Assembly (NCBI RefSeq): GCF_004101245.1
Contig: NZ_SCIN01000003.1
Location: 248,001-312,000, forward strand
Direction: 5' to 3'
Length of the DNA: 64,000 nt
Source of the DNA: Sphingomonas sp. UV9
Lineage (GTDB): Bacteria > Pseudomonadota > Alphaproteobacteria > Sphingomonadales > Sphingomonadaceae
In this document: positions 43,252 to 52,794 of the stretch, one piece after another
Layout of the letters: every line of letters starts with the position of its first letter
How positions within the stretch are numbered: the stretch's first letter is position 1
Made by a program: the position numbers and the translations under genes
Notes under the pieces: generated by a model
Database searches by the model: none
The model's input: only the letters and a program-made list of their open reading frames with translations
Told to the model about the DNA's origin: nothing

Positions 43252-44277
43252 ATGCGGCGCCTGACCACTATCCTGCTCGTGTGCGTCGGCGTCTGCGCGA
43301 TCGTCCCGACCTGGTCGGGTGAGGCGCGGCTCGATCTGCTTGGCACGCGCCCGCAGCTGACCGCGACGCGCGTCATGCTCGATCGGACCAACCCGCGGCA
43401 TGTTCGCGTCGGGGGGCTGACCTATCTTGGCGGTGTGGCGCTTGCCAGCCGCGATCGGGCGTTTGGCGGGTTCTCGTCGCTGGACGTCGCCGCTGCGGTC
43501 ACCGGGAATCGCTTCACGCTGCTCAGCGACGGCGGCAATGTCGTGCAGTTCGACATGGGGCCGGACTGGCGCCCGCACCGCATCGCCTTCACCAACCTGC
43601 CGGCGGGGCCCGGCATCGGCTGGGAAAAGCGCGACCGCGACAGCGAATCCATGGCGATCGATCCGAGGACGGGGCAGGTCTGGGTTGGGTTCGAAGATAG
43701 CGATGCGATCTGGCGCTATTCGCCGGGGTTTGCGCGGTACGAGGCGCGTGTGGCGCCGGACGCCATGCGCAAATGGCCAGCGAACGGGGGCGCGGAATCG
43801 ATGGTTCGGCTGCCGGATGGCCGATTCGTCGTGATCAGCGAGGAGGCGCATGTGCGTCGATCGGACTGGACCGGGTCGGAGAAGGAGCGACTGCACACGC
43901 GGCAGGCGTTGATCTTCGCGGGCGATCCGACCCGGGCCGCGCCGCCGTCGCGTTTCGCCTACGCGCCGTATGGCCGGTATGATCCTTCGGACGTCACCGC
44001 GTTGCCGAATGGCGACCTGCTGGTGCTCGATCGTGGGTTTCGCCTGCCGTTCACGTTCTCGGCGCGGATATCGCGGGTAGCAGCGCGGGACGTGGCTGCG
44101 GGGCGAATCGCCAGGGGGCGGCTGATCGCGACGATCGATGCGCCGCTGATCCACGACAATTTCGAGGGGATCGACACGACGCAGGACGACGGCGCGACAA
44201 TCGTATGGATCGTGTCGGACGACAACCAGATGTTCCTCCAGCGGACGCTGCTGCTGAAGTTCCGGTTGGATCGATAG
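43252..44277 (+). CDS. exported esterase-like/phytase-like beta-propeller protein
   Basis: A 341-residue protein with an N-terminal signal segment (RRLTTILLVCVGVCAIVPTW). It has the phytase-like esterase family pattern GGLTYLGGVALASRDRAFGG, FTLLSDGGNVVQFD, DSESMAIDPRTGQVWVGFED, NGGAESMVRLPDGRFVVISE, PSDVTALPNGDLLVLDRGF and IHDNFEGIDTTQDDGATIVW. The repeated strands suggest a beta-propeller in the periplasm. The substrate is unknown. The start at 43252 follows GAGGGCGAG. Confidence 0.85.
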   Translation: MRRLTTILLVCVGVCAIVPTWSGEARLDLLGTRPQLTATRVMLDRTNPRHVRVGGLTYLGGVALASRDRAFGGFSSLDVAAAVTGNRFTLLSDGGNVVQFDMGPDWRPHRIAFTNLPAGPGIGWEKRDRDSESMAIDPRTGQVWVGFEDSDAIWRYSPGFARYEARVAPDAMRKWPANGGAESMVRLPDGRFVVISEEAHVRRSDWTGSEKERLHTRQALIFAGDPTRAAPPSRFAYAPYGRYDPSDVTALPNGDLLVLDRGFRLPFTFSARISRVAARDVAAGRIARGRLIATIDAPLIHDNFEGIDTTQDDGATIVWIVSDDNQMFLQRTLLLKFRLDR

Positions 44278-44291
44278 CCCACAAACGCCGA

Positions 44292-44321
44292 CGGCCCGCC
44301 CTGCGAATGCAGGACGGGCCG
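44292..44321. terminator. bidirectional hairpin between esterase and rpmB genes
   Basis: CGGCCCGCCCTGC and GCAGGACGGGCCG pair around GAAT with one mismatch, between two convergent genes. There is no extended T-tract on either side. Confidence 0.75.
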
Positions 44322-44344
44322 CGGTGTCGTCTCGAGCGTCGCTG

Positions 44345-44644
44345 TTAGGCGGCGACCGCCGAGGCTGCGATCTTCTTGACGACTTCGCGCTTCAGGCGGC
44401 GAACGCGCAGCGACAGCTTGTCGTCCGAGGTCTTCACCAGCCAGTTGTCGAGGCCGCCGTTATGCTCGACGGTACGCAGGCCGTGCGTCGAGACGCGCAG
44501 CTTGACGCCCTTCTCGAGCGAATCGGAAAGCAGCGTGACGTTCTGCAGGTTCGGCAGGAACGTACGCTTGGTCTTGTTGTTGGCGTGGGAGACGTTGTTC
44601 CCGACCATCCGGCCCTTGCCGGTCAGTTCGCAAATGCGCGACAT
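44345..44644 (-). CDS. rpmB: 50S ribosomal protein L28
   Basis: L28, 99 residues, in the large ribosomal subunit. It starts [20 protein letters not shown] and continues [39 protein letters not shown] and [10 protein letters not shown], the longer alphaproteobacterial form. It lacks the zinc-binding cysteine pairs seen in some bacteria. It stands alone, convergent with the esterase gene. Confidence 0.97.
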   Translation of the reverse strand: MSRICELTGKGRMVGNNVSHANNKTKRTFLPNLQNVTLLSDSLEKGVKLRVSTHGLRTVEHNGGLDNWLVKTSDDKLSLRVRRLKREVVKKIAASAVAA

Positions 44645-44815
44645 GTGATTACCTATTCAAGTGTCGGGAGGAACCCCGGAAAGGCGCGCGGATAGCTGGC
44701 ACGCCGGCTTTCGTCAACCGATTGTGCACAAACCGGTTGTGCAACCCGCGGCATTCGAGGACGTTGTTACGCTATCGAACTGTTCACTGCGAGCCGTTCA
44801 AAAAGGGGATGTCCT

Positions 44816-45034
44816 ATGCGTACGCTCTTGTCACTAGTGGCTATCGTGATTCTCGTGGTGGTCGGGCTGATGTATTTCGGGATCATCAACATCGACCAGA
44901 CCCGCCAGGGCGTCGTCCAAGCGCCGAAGTTCCAGGCGGACGTTGCCAAGGTCACGCTCGGCACTGAGAACAAGACGGTCGCGGTGCCGACGCTTAACGT
45001 CGAAAAGCCGGGCAACAGCCAGGCGCCGAACTGA
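44816..45034 (+). CDS. small single-helix membrane protein
   Basis: A 72-residue protein. Residues 2-22 are one transmembrane helix (RTLLSLVAIVILVVVGLMYF); the rest is a soluble tail (DQTRQGVVQAPKFQADVAKV and VAVPTLNVEKPG). GGGGATG sits close before the ATG. No family name recalled, but its composition and regular codon use suggest a real gene. It lies 39 bp before tadA in the same direction and may share its promoter. Confidence 0.7.
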   Translation: MRTLLSLVAIVILVVVGLMYFGIINIDQTRQGVVQAPKFQADVAKVTLGTENKTVAVPTLNVEKPGNSQAPN

Positions 45035-45073
45035 GCTTTACGGGACGCGGGCGGCGGGGCAGGGGCTGAGGCC

Positions 45074-45523
45074 ATGTTCCCCGTCCCCGAACCCATGCGC
45101 CGCGCGCTCGACGCGGCGCGCGCTACGGCGCTGGCCGGGGAAGTCCCGGTCGGCGCCGTTGTCGTGAAGGACGGCGTTATTGTTGCGACCGCGGCCAATG
45201 CGCCTCGGGCGTTGTGCGATCCGACAGCACATGCCGAGATCCAGGCGATTCGCGCCGCGGCTTTGGCGTTGGGTAGCGATCGGCTCGAAGGCTGTGACCT
45301 GTGGGTGACGCTTGAGCCCTGCGCGATGTGCGCCGGGGCCATCGCGCATGCCCGGATTGCGCGACTCTATTATGGGGCCGCCGATGCGAAGGGCGGGGCG
45401 GTCGAGCATGGGCCGCGGTTTTTCAGCCAGCCTACGTGCCATCATCGACCTGAAGTTTACGCAGGGATCGCCGAGTCCGAGGCGGCGGGGATCCTGCGGG
45501 AGTTCTTCGCGAAGCGACGGTAG
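45074..45523 (+). CDS. tadA: tRNA adenosine(34)/nucleoside deaminase
   Basis: TadA converts adenosine-34 to inosine in tRNA-Arg(ACG). The 149-residue zinc enzyme has the catalytic motif PTAHAEIQAIR and the cysteine pair TLEPCAMCAGAIAHARI, then YYGAADAKGGAVEHGPRFFS. The typical C-terminal helix is SEAAGILREFFAKRR. Guanine deaminase relatives are a less likely alternative. A long palindromic repeat follows. Confidence 0.92.
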   Translation: MFPVPEPMRRALDAARATALAGEVPVGAVVVKDGVIVATAANAPRALCDPTAHAEIQAIRAAALALGSDRLEGCDLWVTLEPCAMCAGAIAHARIARLYYGAADAKGGAVEHGPRFFSQPTCHHRPEVYAGIAESEAAGILREFFAKRR

Positions 45524-45539
45524 GACGATGCGATCCGTG

Positions 45540-45666
45540 ATCCTCCCCCGCCAGGGGGAGGTGGCGCCGAAGGCGACGGAGGGGGAGGACACGACACGAT
45601 AGTTCGTCGCTTTCCTCCCCCTCCGTCTGGCGAGCGCCAGCCACCTCCCCCTTGCAGGGGAGGATT
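45540..45666. repeat. long inverted repeat, CCTCCCCC family, copy 2
   Basis: GATCCTCCCCCGCCAGGGGG ... CTTGCAGGGGAGGATT, with the inner CGACGGAGGGGGAGG / CCTCCCCCTCCGTCTGGCG shared with 6431-6563 and 55932-56060. It separates the convergent tadA and pepN genes, 4 bp from the pepN stop. Confidence 0.85.
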
Positions 45667-45669
45667 GGG

Positions 45670-48258
45670 TTAGCCTTCCAGGCTCTTTGACGCCTGTTCG
45701 AACAGGTCCTTCGACAACCCCGGCGTCCGTACGATCCGCTCCAGTTCCGCCCGCATCAACCCGGCGCGCGCGGCATCGAACCGCCGCCAGCGACCGAGCG
45801 GCGGGAGGAGCTTCGCCGCGGTCTGCGGGTTCAGGCGATCCAGCGCGATCAGCTGGTCCGCGAGGAACCGATAGCCGCTTCCATCGGCAGTGTTGAACGC
45901 GCGCTGGTTCGCGCCGAACGCGCCGATCAGCGAGCGGGCGCGGTTGGGGTTGGTCAAAGTGAAGTCGGCATGCTCGGCAAGTGCGGCGACGACCGCGCCG
46001 GTATCGTCGCGCGACGACTGCGCCTGCGCCTGGAACCATTTGTCGAGCACCAGTGGATTGTCGCAATACTGACTGTAGAAGATGTCGAGCGCGGTGGTGC
46101 GGATGTCGGACTCGCTGCTCACCAGCGTCGTCAGCGCACCCATTCTGTCGGTCATGTTGTCCGCCGAATCGAACTGCGCGAACGCGAGGTCTGCGGCATC
46201 GTCCGCGCCGCTCGCCGCAATGTAGCCGAGCGCGACGGTTCGCAGGCGACGTAGCCCCTTGCCCTCGGGCGTGTAGGCATAGGGCTGGCCCTCGCCGCGT
46301 CCATACGCTTGTCGCCATTGTGCTTCGAGCCGCGTGCCGAGATCGCGGCGCAAAGCCTCGCGCGCGCGGAAGATCGCCTCGGGATCGACGACCGCCATCT
46401 GGTCACCGATGAAGCTCTCGGACGGTAGCAACACCGCCTCTGCGACGAACGCCAGGTCGAGATCCGGATTATCCAGCGTGTTGGCGACGGCGGCGATCAC
46501 GCTCTCATGATCTGCACGGCCTTCCACCGCGGCGACCAGCGTGTCGAGCATCAATTGCTGCATTGCCTCATACCGCGCGAACGGATCGTCGTCGTGCGCG
46601 CTGAGGAAGGCGAGATCGGCGGCGGTGCGGTCGCTCTCGACCACCACGGGTGCGGAGAAGCCGCGGTTGATCGACAGTACGGGCCGCTCGGCGAGGCCTT
46701 CGAAAATGATTGTGTCGAGCGTGTCGTCGAACATCACCAGTCGCTCTTCGATCAGCGGCTGGCCCGAGTCCGCGCCGAAAAGCTTGATCCGCAGCGGTAG
46801 AACCATCGGCGACTTGACCGGCTGGCCGGGCGTGGCGGGGACCTGCTGGGCGAGGCGCAACGTGGCGCGGTCACCGTCCTGCGAAAGGCTGGCCGAAACA
46901 CGCGGCGTCCCCGCCTGCGAATACCAGAGGCGGAACTGGGTGAGATCGACGTCGCCGCCTTCCTCCATAGACGTGACGAAATCTTCGCAGGTCGCGGCCG
47001 TGCCGTCGTAGCGGTCGAAATACAGGTCGGTGCCCGCGCGAAAGCCCTTGGGGCCGAGGATCGCGGCCATCATCCGGATCAGCTCGGCGCCCTTGTTGTA
47101 GATCGTGGCGGTGTAGAAGTTCGAGATCTCCTGGTAGGATTCTGGTCGCACGGGATGCGCGAGAGGGCCGGAATCCTCAGGGAATTGCGACGCGCGCAAG
47201 CCGCGGACGTCTTCGATGCGCCTGACCGCGCGCGACCCCTGGTCGGCGGAGAAGCCCTGGTCGCGGTAGACGGTGAAGCCTTCCTTCAGCGACAGCTGGA
47301 ACCAGTCGCGGCAGGTGATCCGGTTGCCCGACCAGTTGTGGAAATATTCGTGCGCGACGACCGCGGCGATCGCGTCATAGTCGTAATCGGTCGCGGTATC
47401 CGGGTCGGCCAGGATGTAGCGCGAGTTGAAGATGTTGAGGCCCTTGTTCTCCATCGCGCCGAAGTTGAAATCGTCGACCGCGACGATGTTGAACACGTCG
47501 AGATCATATTCGCGGCCATAGGTCGTCTCGTCCCACGCCATCGCGAGTTCGAGCGCCTTCAACGCGTGGTCGGTCTTGGGCAGGTCGGCCTCGCGGACCC
47601 AGATGCCGAGCGACACCTCGCGGCCCGACATTGTCGTGAAGCTGCTGCTGTTGACCGCCAGGTCGCCGGCGACCAGCGCGAACAGGTAGGAGGGCTTGGG
47701 GAACGGGTCGTGCCAGGTCGCCCAATGCCGCCCGTCGTCGAGATCGCCTTGTGCGACCGGATCGCCGTTCGCCAGCAGCACGGGGAATTGTGCCTTGTCC
47801 GCGGTCATCCGCACCGAATAGACGCTGAGGACATCGGGCCGGTCGGGAAAATAGGTGATGCGGCGGAAGCCCTCCGCCTCGCACTGGGTGCAGAGATTGC
47901 CGCCAGACGCGTAGAGCCCCATCAGCTGCGTATTGCGCTCGGGTGCGATATCGACCTGCGTCTCGACGACATGGGCGGTGCCGGGGAGCGGGATGACGAG
48001 CTGCTCGCCGTCGATCCGCCAATCGTTGATCGCTACGCCGTCGACGGTCACGGACAGTGGTTTCTGCCCCGCGCCGTCGAGCCGCAGCGGCGTGTCGTGA
48101 TCGCCGTTCCGCGTCACCGACAGCGTCGCGGTGACGCGCGTAATCGACGGATCCAGGGCGAAATCCAGTTTCGTCTCGAGGACCAGCCACTCGGGCGGGG
48201 TATAATCCTCGCGGCGAATGACGAGCGGGTGGGCGAGACTGTTCTGGATATCGAGCAT
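45670..48258 (-). CDS. pepN: aminopeptidase N (M1 family)
   Basis: PepN is a cytoplasmic zinc aminopeptidase with broad N-terminal specificity. 862 residues, a normal length. The exopeptidase motif GAMEN lies in DFNFGAMENKGLNIFNSRYI. Zinc site: VVAHEYFHNWSGNRITCRDW followed by LKEGFTVYRDQ. The N-terminal beta domain and the DUF3458-type C-terminal part (FSAPVVVESDRTAADLAFLS) are present. The start is ATG 48258 (LDIQNSLAHPLVIRREDY). It is divergent from the M28 peptidase gene. Confidence 0.96.
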   Translation of the reverse strand: MLDIQNSLAHPLVIRREDYTPPEWLVLETKLDFALDPSITRVTATLSVTRNGDHDTPLRLDGAGQKPLSVTVDGVAINDWRIDGEQLVIPLPGTAHVVETQVDIAPERNTQLMGLYASGGNLCTQCEAEGFRRITYFPDRPDVLSVYSVRMTADKAQFPVLLANGDPVAQGDLDDGRHWATWHDPFPKPSYLFALVAGDLAVNSSSFTTMSGREVSLGIWVREADLPKTDHALKALELAMAWDETTYGREYDLDVFNIVAVDDFNFGAMENKGLNIFNSRYILADPDTATDYDYDAIAAVVAHEYFHNWSGNRITCRDWFQLSLKEGFTVYRDQGFSADQGSRAVRRIEDVRGLRASQFPEDSGPLAHPVRPESYQEISNFYTATIYNKGAELIRMMAAILGPKGFRAGTDLYFDRYDGTAATCEDFVTSMEEGGDVDLTQFRLWYSQAGTPRVSASLSQDGDRATLRLAQQVPATPGQPVKSPMVLPLRIKLFGADSGQPLIEERLVMFDDTLDTIIFEGLAERPVLSINRGFSAPVVVESDRTAADLAFLSAHDDDPFARYEAMQQLMLDTLVAAVEGRADHESVIAAVANTLDNPDLDLAFVAEAVLLPSESFIGDQMAVVDPEAIFRAREALRRDLGTRLEAQWRQAYGRGEGQPYAYTPEGKGLRRLRTVALGYIAASGADDAADLAFAQFDSADNMTDRMGALTTLVSSESDIRTTALDIFYSQYCDNPLVLDKWFQAQAQSSRDDTGAVVAALAEHADFTLTNPNRARSLIGAFGANQRAFNTADGSGYRFLADQLIALDRLNPQTAAKLLPPLGRWRRFDAARAGLMRAELERIVRTPGLSKDLFEQASKSLEG

Positions 48259-48364
48259 ATGCTTTCGAATATAGGGCCGTGGCTGCCTATCGCCAGCCAA
48301 AGCTTGCGCCGGGGTCGGTGCATGCTAGGCGGATGCAACACGTTCCCTTTGCAAGGATTTCCGG

Positions 48365-50062
48365 ATGTTTCGTCCTTTTGGCGCGCTCGCGTTGCTCGCG
48401 CTTTCCACGTCGGTTCTCGCACAGACGGCGCCCGTGGCTGCTCCGGATCCTGCCGCATTGAACGCAAAGCTTGCCGCGCCGCTGCCGGCCGACCAGGCGG
48501 CGATGAAGGCGCATGTGCTCTTCCTCGCGTCCGATGCGATGAAAGGGCGTGAGGCGGGTAGCCCCGAGTTCGACATCGCCGCGCAATATGTCGCCGCGCA
48601 ATTCTACGCCGCGGGGCTGCGGCCGGGGGGCGATGCCGGCGGGTATCTCCAGACCGTGCCGCTCGTGTCGTACAAGGCGGCGAGCAAGGGTGATTTCGTC
48701 TGGACGGGGCGTGAGGCGGCTCAACCACTGGTTTTCGGCCAGGATTACGTGCCTTCCGCAAACGGCGCGAAGGCCGAGACTAGCGTGTCGGCCCCGGTGG
48801 TGTTCGTCGGCTACGGGATCGACGCGCCGCAATATGGCCAGGACAATTACAAGGGCGTCGACGTCCGCGGCAAGATCGTCGCCTATTTCGGCGGCGCACC
48901 CGCGCGCCTCGGCGGCGAAGAGCGCGCCTTCTTCGGCTCGGGCGGCACCAAGGCAGCGGTCGCGCAAGCCAAGGGCGCGGTCGGCGTGATCACGCTGGAG
49001 AGCCCGCGCACCGCCAAGGTCCGGACGTTCGCCAAGCTGGCGGACTCCTATGCCTCGCCGCGGATGACCTGGGCGAACCCCGACGGCACCGGCAAGGTCG
49101 ACGCGCCCCGCGCGCCGTCGCTCGGCACGGTCAGCATGGCCGGTGCGGCGAAGCTGTTCGTCGGCGCACGCACGCCGTGGACCAAGGTCGCCAAGCAGGC
49201 GATGGGCGCCAACGCCAAGTTCAAGGCGGAGCCGCTGGTCGGCACGCTGTCGGTCGCGACCAAGACCAGTTTCGTCCCCGCCAAGAGCAGCAACGTCGTC
49301 GGCATGATCCCCGGAAATGATCCGGTGGTCGGCAAGGAAGTCGTCGTGCTGTCGGCGCATCTCGATCACATCGGCATCACGAAGCCCGTCGCCTCTGACA
49401 AGAAGGGGGGCGACGCGCTCAACAACGGCGCGCTCGACAACGCGATCGGCATCGCCAGCCTGATCGAGGAAGCGAAGCGCTTCACCGCCAGCGGTCAGGC
49501 ACCCAAGCGCACAATCATGTTCCTCGCGGTCACCGGCGAGGAGAAGGGGCTGGTCGGCAGCGACTATTTCACCAACCATCCGACCGTGCCGCTTTCCTCG
49601 ATCGTCGCGGACGTGAATCTCGACATGCCGATCCTGACCTACAAGTTCGAGGACATGGTCGTGTTCGGCGCAGAGCGCTCGACGATCGGCCCGATCGTGC
49701 AAAAGGCGGTGGCCGCGATCGGCGTCGGCCTGTCGCCCGATCCGATGCCGGAAGAGGGCATCTTCGTCCGCTCGGACCATTTCCGCTTCGTCCAGAAGGG
49801 TATTCCGGCGGTGTTCCTGTGGCCGGGTCAGAAGGGGCCGGGCAAGGCCGCGGTCGCGTATTTCATGGCGAACAATTATCACAAGCCGTCGGACGACCTG
49901 TCGCAGCCGATTATGTGGGATCAGGGCGTGCGGTTCGTCGATGCGAACTACCGGATCGCGCGCGAGATCGCCGACGGCGCACAGCGGCCGGTGTGGAATG
50001 CGGGCGATTATTTCGGGACGCTCTACAAGGGGCCGATGGCGGATAAGGCAGTGCGCAAATGA
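48365..50062 (+). CDS. exported M28-family metallopeptidase with PA domain
   Basis: A 565-residue protein with signal peptide FRPFGALALLALSTSVLAQ. The M28 zinc core comprises VVVLSAHLDHIG, NNGALDNAIGIASLIEEAKR, FLAVTGEEKGLVGSDYFTNH, VNLDMPI and the late MANNYHKPSDD. A PA insert (VFVGYGIDAPQYGQDNYKGV, DVRGKIVAYFGG) sits between the N-terminal part and the core. It likely acts in the periplasm on peptides. Its stop overlaps the next gene (ATGA). Confidence 0.92.
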   Translation: MFRPFGALALLALSTSVLAQTAPVAAPDPAALNAKLAAPLPADQAAMKAHVLFLASDAMKGREAGSPEFDIAAQYVAAQFYAAGLRPGGDAGGYLQTVPLVSYKAASKGDFVWTGREAAQPLVFGQDYVPSANGAKAETSVSAPVVFVGYGIDAPQYGQDNYKGVDVRGKIVAYFGGAPARLGGEERAFFGSGGTKAAVAQAKGAVGVITLESPRTAKVRTFAKLADSYASPRMTWANPDGTGKVDAPRAPSLGTVSMAGAAKLFVGARTPWTKVAKQAMGANAKFKAEPLVGTLSVATKTSFVPAKSSNVVGMIPGNDPVVGKEVVVLSAHLDHIGITKPVASDKKGGDALNNGALDNAIGIASLIEEAKRFTASGQAPKRTIMFLAVTGEEKGLVGSDYFTNHPTVPLSSIVADVNLDMPILTYKFEDMVVFGAERSTIGPIVQKAVAAIGVGLSPDPMPEEGIFVRSDHFRFVQKGIPAVFLWPGQKGPGKAAVAYFMANNYHKPSDDLSQPIMWDQGVRFVDANYRIAREIADGAQRPVWNAGDYFGTLYKGPMADKAVRK

Positions 50063-50895
50063 GCCGGCTGCTGGTCTTCGGCCTCGGCTACACCGCCGGG
50101 CGGCTTGCCGATCGACTGGCGGCGGACGGCTGGCATGTCGTCGGCACCACGCGCGACGGTCGCGGCGAATCGATCCGGTTCGACGATACCGACGCGGTGA
50201 CCGCGGAGATCGCTGCGGCGACGCATATCCTGTCGTCGGTGCCGCCCGAGCATGAGGCGGACCCCGTGCTCGGGCGCTATGGCGCGCTTTTGCTGCGGAG
50301 TCGGGCGTGGGTCGGCTATCTGTCGTCGACGGGTGTATACGGCGATGCGCGCGGCGCGTGGGTGGACGAGACCGCGCCGATCGGCGGCGGCCGGCGCAGC
50401 GCGCGGGCGGCGGCGGATGCGGACTGGCTGGCGCTTGGCGCGCGGACATTCCGGTTGCCCGGCATCTATGGGCCGGGTCGCTCGCCGCTCGACCGCGTGC
50501 GCGCGGGCAAGGCGCACCGGATCGAGCAGCCGGGGCAGGTGTTCAGCCGCGCGCATGTCGACGATATCGTCTCGGGCGTGATCGCCGGGTTCGATGCGCC
50601 GGCGGGGGCGTATAATCTCGCGGACGACGTGCCCGCGTCGCAGAACGATGTCGTGGCGTTCGCGGCGATGCTGCTCGGCATGCCCGCGCCGCCGTTCGTG
50701 ACGCTCGAGGAACTGACCGCGATGGGGCGCGGCTTCTATGCGGAGAACCGGCGGGTGGCGAACGGCAAGGCCAAGCGCGTGCTCGGCTGGACGCCCGCCT
50801 GGCCCGACTACCGTGCCGGCCTGCGCGCGCTGAGTGCGATGACGAGCCCGATGCCGGACAAGACTGCGCCGGCGACGGCCAGCGTCGACCAGTGA
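50059..50895 (+). CDS. NAD(P)-dependent SDR/epimerase-like protein (YeeZ-like)
   Basis: A 278-residue extended SDR-type Rossmann protein. It has the cofactor loop LLVFGLGYTAGRLADRL, SSVPPEHEADPVLGRYGALL, GYLSSTGVYGDARGAWVDET and LPGIYGPGRSPLDRVRAGKA with FSRAHVDDIVSG. The usual catalytic Y-x-x-x-K is not evident: R-S-A-R-A follows VDETAPIGGG. It may be structural or redox-inactive, like YeeZ. The ATG overlaps the M28 stop. Its last 88 bp overlap the 3' end of the convergent EamA gene. Confidence 0.87.
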   Translation: MSRLLVFGLGYTAGRLADRLAADGWHVVGTTRDGRGESIRFDDTDAVTAEIAAATHILSSVPPEHEADPVLGRYGALLLRSRAWVGYLSSTGVYGDARGAWVDETAPIGGGRRSARAAADADWLALGARTFRLPGIYGPGRSPLDRVRAGKAHRIEQPGQVFSRAHVDDIVSGVIAGFDAPAGAYNLADDVPASQNDVVAFAAMLLGMPAPPFVTLEELTAMGRGFYAENRRVANGKAKRVLGWTPAWPDYRAGLRALSAMTSPMPDKTAPATASVDQ

Positions 50896-51728
50896 TAGCG
50901 CTCGAAGATCGTCGATAGCAGCATCGCGATCACCGGCACGATCACGCCCGAATAGGCCGCCTTGGCGGGGCCGATCGCGCGGATGACGTTGAAATAGAGC
51001 GGGAAGGCGAGCGCCGACGCGAACACGCCGAGATAGAGAATGCCGGCGACGTAACCGAAGCGCGGCTCGAACACCGGCGGCCCCGTCGTGATCCACGCGA
51101 ACGTCGCGTCGAGCGTCGCGCCGATCAGCATCGCGATCGCGAGCGTCGGCGCCATCGGATAGCGCTTCGCGAACGCGCTGCCTTGAATGACGTTGGCGAC
51201 CGATGCGGCCATCACGCCGCCTAGCGTCAGGAGGATGCCGATCGTGGCGGAGCGCGGCCCGTGCGGATCGACGCGTGCCTCGTTGACGAACAGCAACGCG
51301 ACCCCGGCCATCGCGACCGCACACCCGACCATCAACTGCCGCCCGAGGCGTTGCTTGAGGAAGATACGGCCGAATATGGCGTTGGGGACGAGCAGGAGCG
51401 CGAACACCACTGCCACCAGCCCCGACGTCACATAATGCTCGGCGCGGTAGACGAAGTTGAAGTTCAGCGTGAACAGCGCGATGCCGATCACGGCGGCGAA
51501 GGCGTAGCCGCGCGCGTCGAACTTGAAGCTCTCGCGCTTGACGCTCGCGTAGATCGCCATCGCGATTCCCGCGACGAGGAAGCGGTAGCTGATCGACCAG
51601 CTTGGCGGCACGACCGCGATCTGGTCGCGGATGACGAGCCAGGTCGACCCCCAGATCAGCGTGACGATCCCGAACGGGATCAGCACCGCGGCGCGGGTCG
51701 ACTGGGGCGGGTCGGTCGGGCCTGTCAC
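50808..51728 (-). CDS. EamA/DMT-family transporter
   Basis: A 306-residue inner-membrane protein with ten predicted helices in two EamA repeats. First: GIVTLIWGSTWLVIRDQ, RFLVAGIAMAIYASVKRES and AEHYVTSGLVAVVFALLLVP. Second: GVMAASVANVIQGSAFAKRY, GILYLGVFASALAFPLYFNV and GPAKAAYSGVIVPVIAMLLS. It exports amino acids or other metabolites; the substrate is unknown. The start is GTG 51728, overlapping the threonine aldolase stop (GTGA), so the two are an operon and a threonine/serine link is possible (inference). Confidence 0.9.
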   Translation of the reverse strand: MTGPTDPPQSTRAAVLIPFGIVTLIWGSTWLVIRDQIAVVPPSWSISYRFLVAGIAMAIYASVKRESFKFDARGYAFAAVIGIALFTLNFNFVYRAEHYVTSGLVAVVFALLLVPNAIFGRIFLKQRLGRQLMVGCAVAMAGVALLFVNEARVDPHGPRSATIGILLTLGGVMAASVANVIQGSAFAKRYPMAPTLAIAMLIGATLDATFAWITTGPPVFEPRFGYVAGILYLGVFASALAFPLYFNVIRAIGPAKAAYSGVIVPVIAMLLSTIFERYHWSTLAVAGAVLSGIGLVIALSARRPAR

Positions 51729-52726
51729 AGTTCGCGGATGGCGTCGGCGAGCAGGTCGACCGCGTCCGCCGGGCTGTCCCATGCCGTGACGAGCCGGATT
51801 TCGCCTGCCGCCCAGTCGTAAAAGTCGAAGCCTTTCGCGCGGAGGGCGGCGGCTTCGTCGGGCGTCGCGCGAAGGAAGACTTCGTTCGCCTCGACCGGGT
51901 GGACGAGGCGGTCGCCGGCCGCTGCGGCAAGCCGGGCTGCGGCGTCGTTCGCGGCCTTGGCATTGGCAAGCCAGAGGTCGTCGTCGAGCATCGCCAGGAT
52001 CTGCGCGGCGAGATAGCGCCCCTTCGACAGCAACAGGCCCGCGCGCTTGCGGCGATATTGCGTGACGGCGGCGAGGTCGGGCTTGAAGAAGACCAGCGCC
52101 TCCGCGCTCATCGCGCCGTTCTTGACGAAGCCGAAGCTGAGCGCGTCGACGCCGGCGCGCCACGTCATGTCGGCGGGCGAGCAGCCGACCCGCGCCATCG
52201 CGTTGGCGAACCGCGCGCCGTCCATGTGGAAGCCGAGCCCGCGGTCCTTCGCCAGCGCGCCGATCGCGGCGACCTCGTGCGGCTGGTAGACGCGGCCATA
52301 TTCGGTGGCGTTGGTGATCGAGATCGCGTGCGGCTGGACGCGGTGGACGTCGTCGGGGATCGCATCGAGAACGGTCCGGATCGTCTCGGGCGTCAGCTTC
52401 GCGCCGATGCCGTCGGCGAGGAACAGCTTGGCGCCGTGGGTGTAGAATTCGGGCGCGCCGCCCTCGTCGTTCTGGATGTGCGCGTCGCGGTGACAGACGA
52501 TACCGCCATGCGGGGGGCAGAGCGCGGCGAGCGCGAGGCAGTTGGCCGCGGTGCCGGTCGGGACCCAGAGGACGGCGACCTCGGTCTCGAACAGCGCGGA
52601 GAGGCGGCCGTCGAGCTGCTGGCTCCACGCATCGCCCGCATAGGCGGTGTCGAGCGTGTCGGCGGCGGCCATCGCGGCCATGACGTGGGGATGGATCGTG
52701 GCGGCGTTGTCGGAGAAAAAGCGCAT
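51725..52726 (-). CDS. ltaE: low-specificity threonine aldolase family PLP enzyme
   Basis: A 333-residue PLP enzyme that cleaves L-(allo)threonine to glycine and acetaldehyde. Sequence features: FFSDNAATIHPHVMAAMAAA, VPTGTAANCLALAALCPPHG, ISITNATEYGRVYQPHEVAA, GFHMDGARFANAMA and the PLP lysine in ALSFGFVKNGAMSAEALVFF. All core residues are present. The start is ATG 52726. It is translated ahead of, and overlaps, the EamA gene. Confidence 0.9.
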   Translation of the reverse strand: MRFFSDNAATIHPHVMAAMAAADTLDTAYAGDAWSQQLDGRLSALFETEVAVLWVPTGTAANCLALAALCPPHGGIVCHRDAHIQNDEGGAPEFYTHGAKLFLADGIGAKLTPETIRTVLDAIPDDVHRVQPHAISITNATEYGRVYQPHEVAAIGALAKDRGLGFHMDGARFANAMARVGCSPADMTWRAGVDALSFGFVKNGAMSAEALVFFKPDLAAVTQYRRKRAGLLLSKGRYLAAQILAMLDDDLWLANAKAANDAAARLAAAAGDRLVHPVEANEVFLRATPDEAAALRAKGFDFYDWAAGEIRLVTAWDSPADAVDLLADAIREL

Positions 52727-52794
52727 GGTCAGGACATGCTGCGATGCAGTGATGGCGTCAACGGGGGCTTCGACCGAGCTGTCCCCTTCTACTT

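Noticed and set aside
50808..52628. A single 606-codon minus-strand frame spanning EamA and part of the threonine aldolase gene
   Set aside because: Only its last 306 codons are real. Its first half is an out-of-frame reading of the aldolase gene. The GTGA overlap at 51725-51728 gives the true EamA start.
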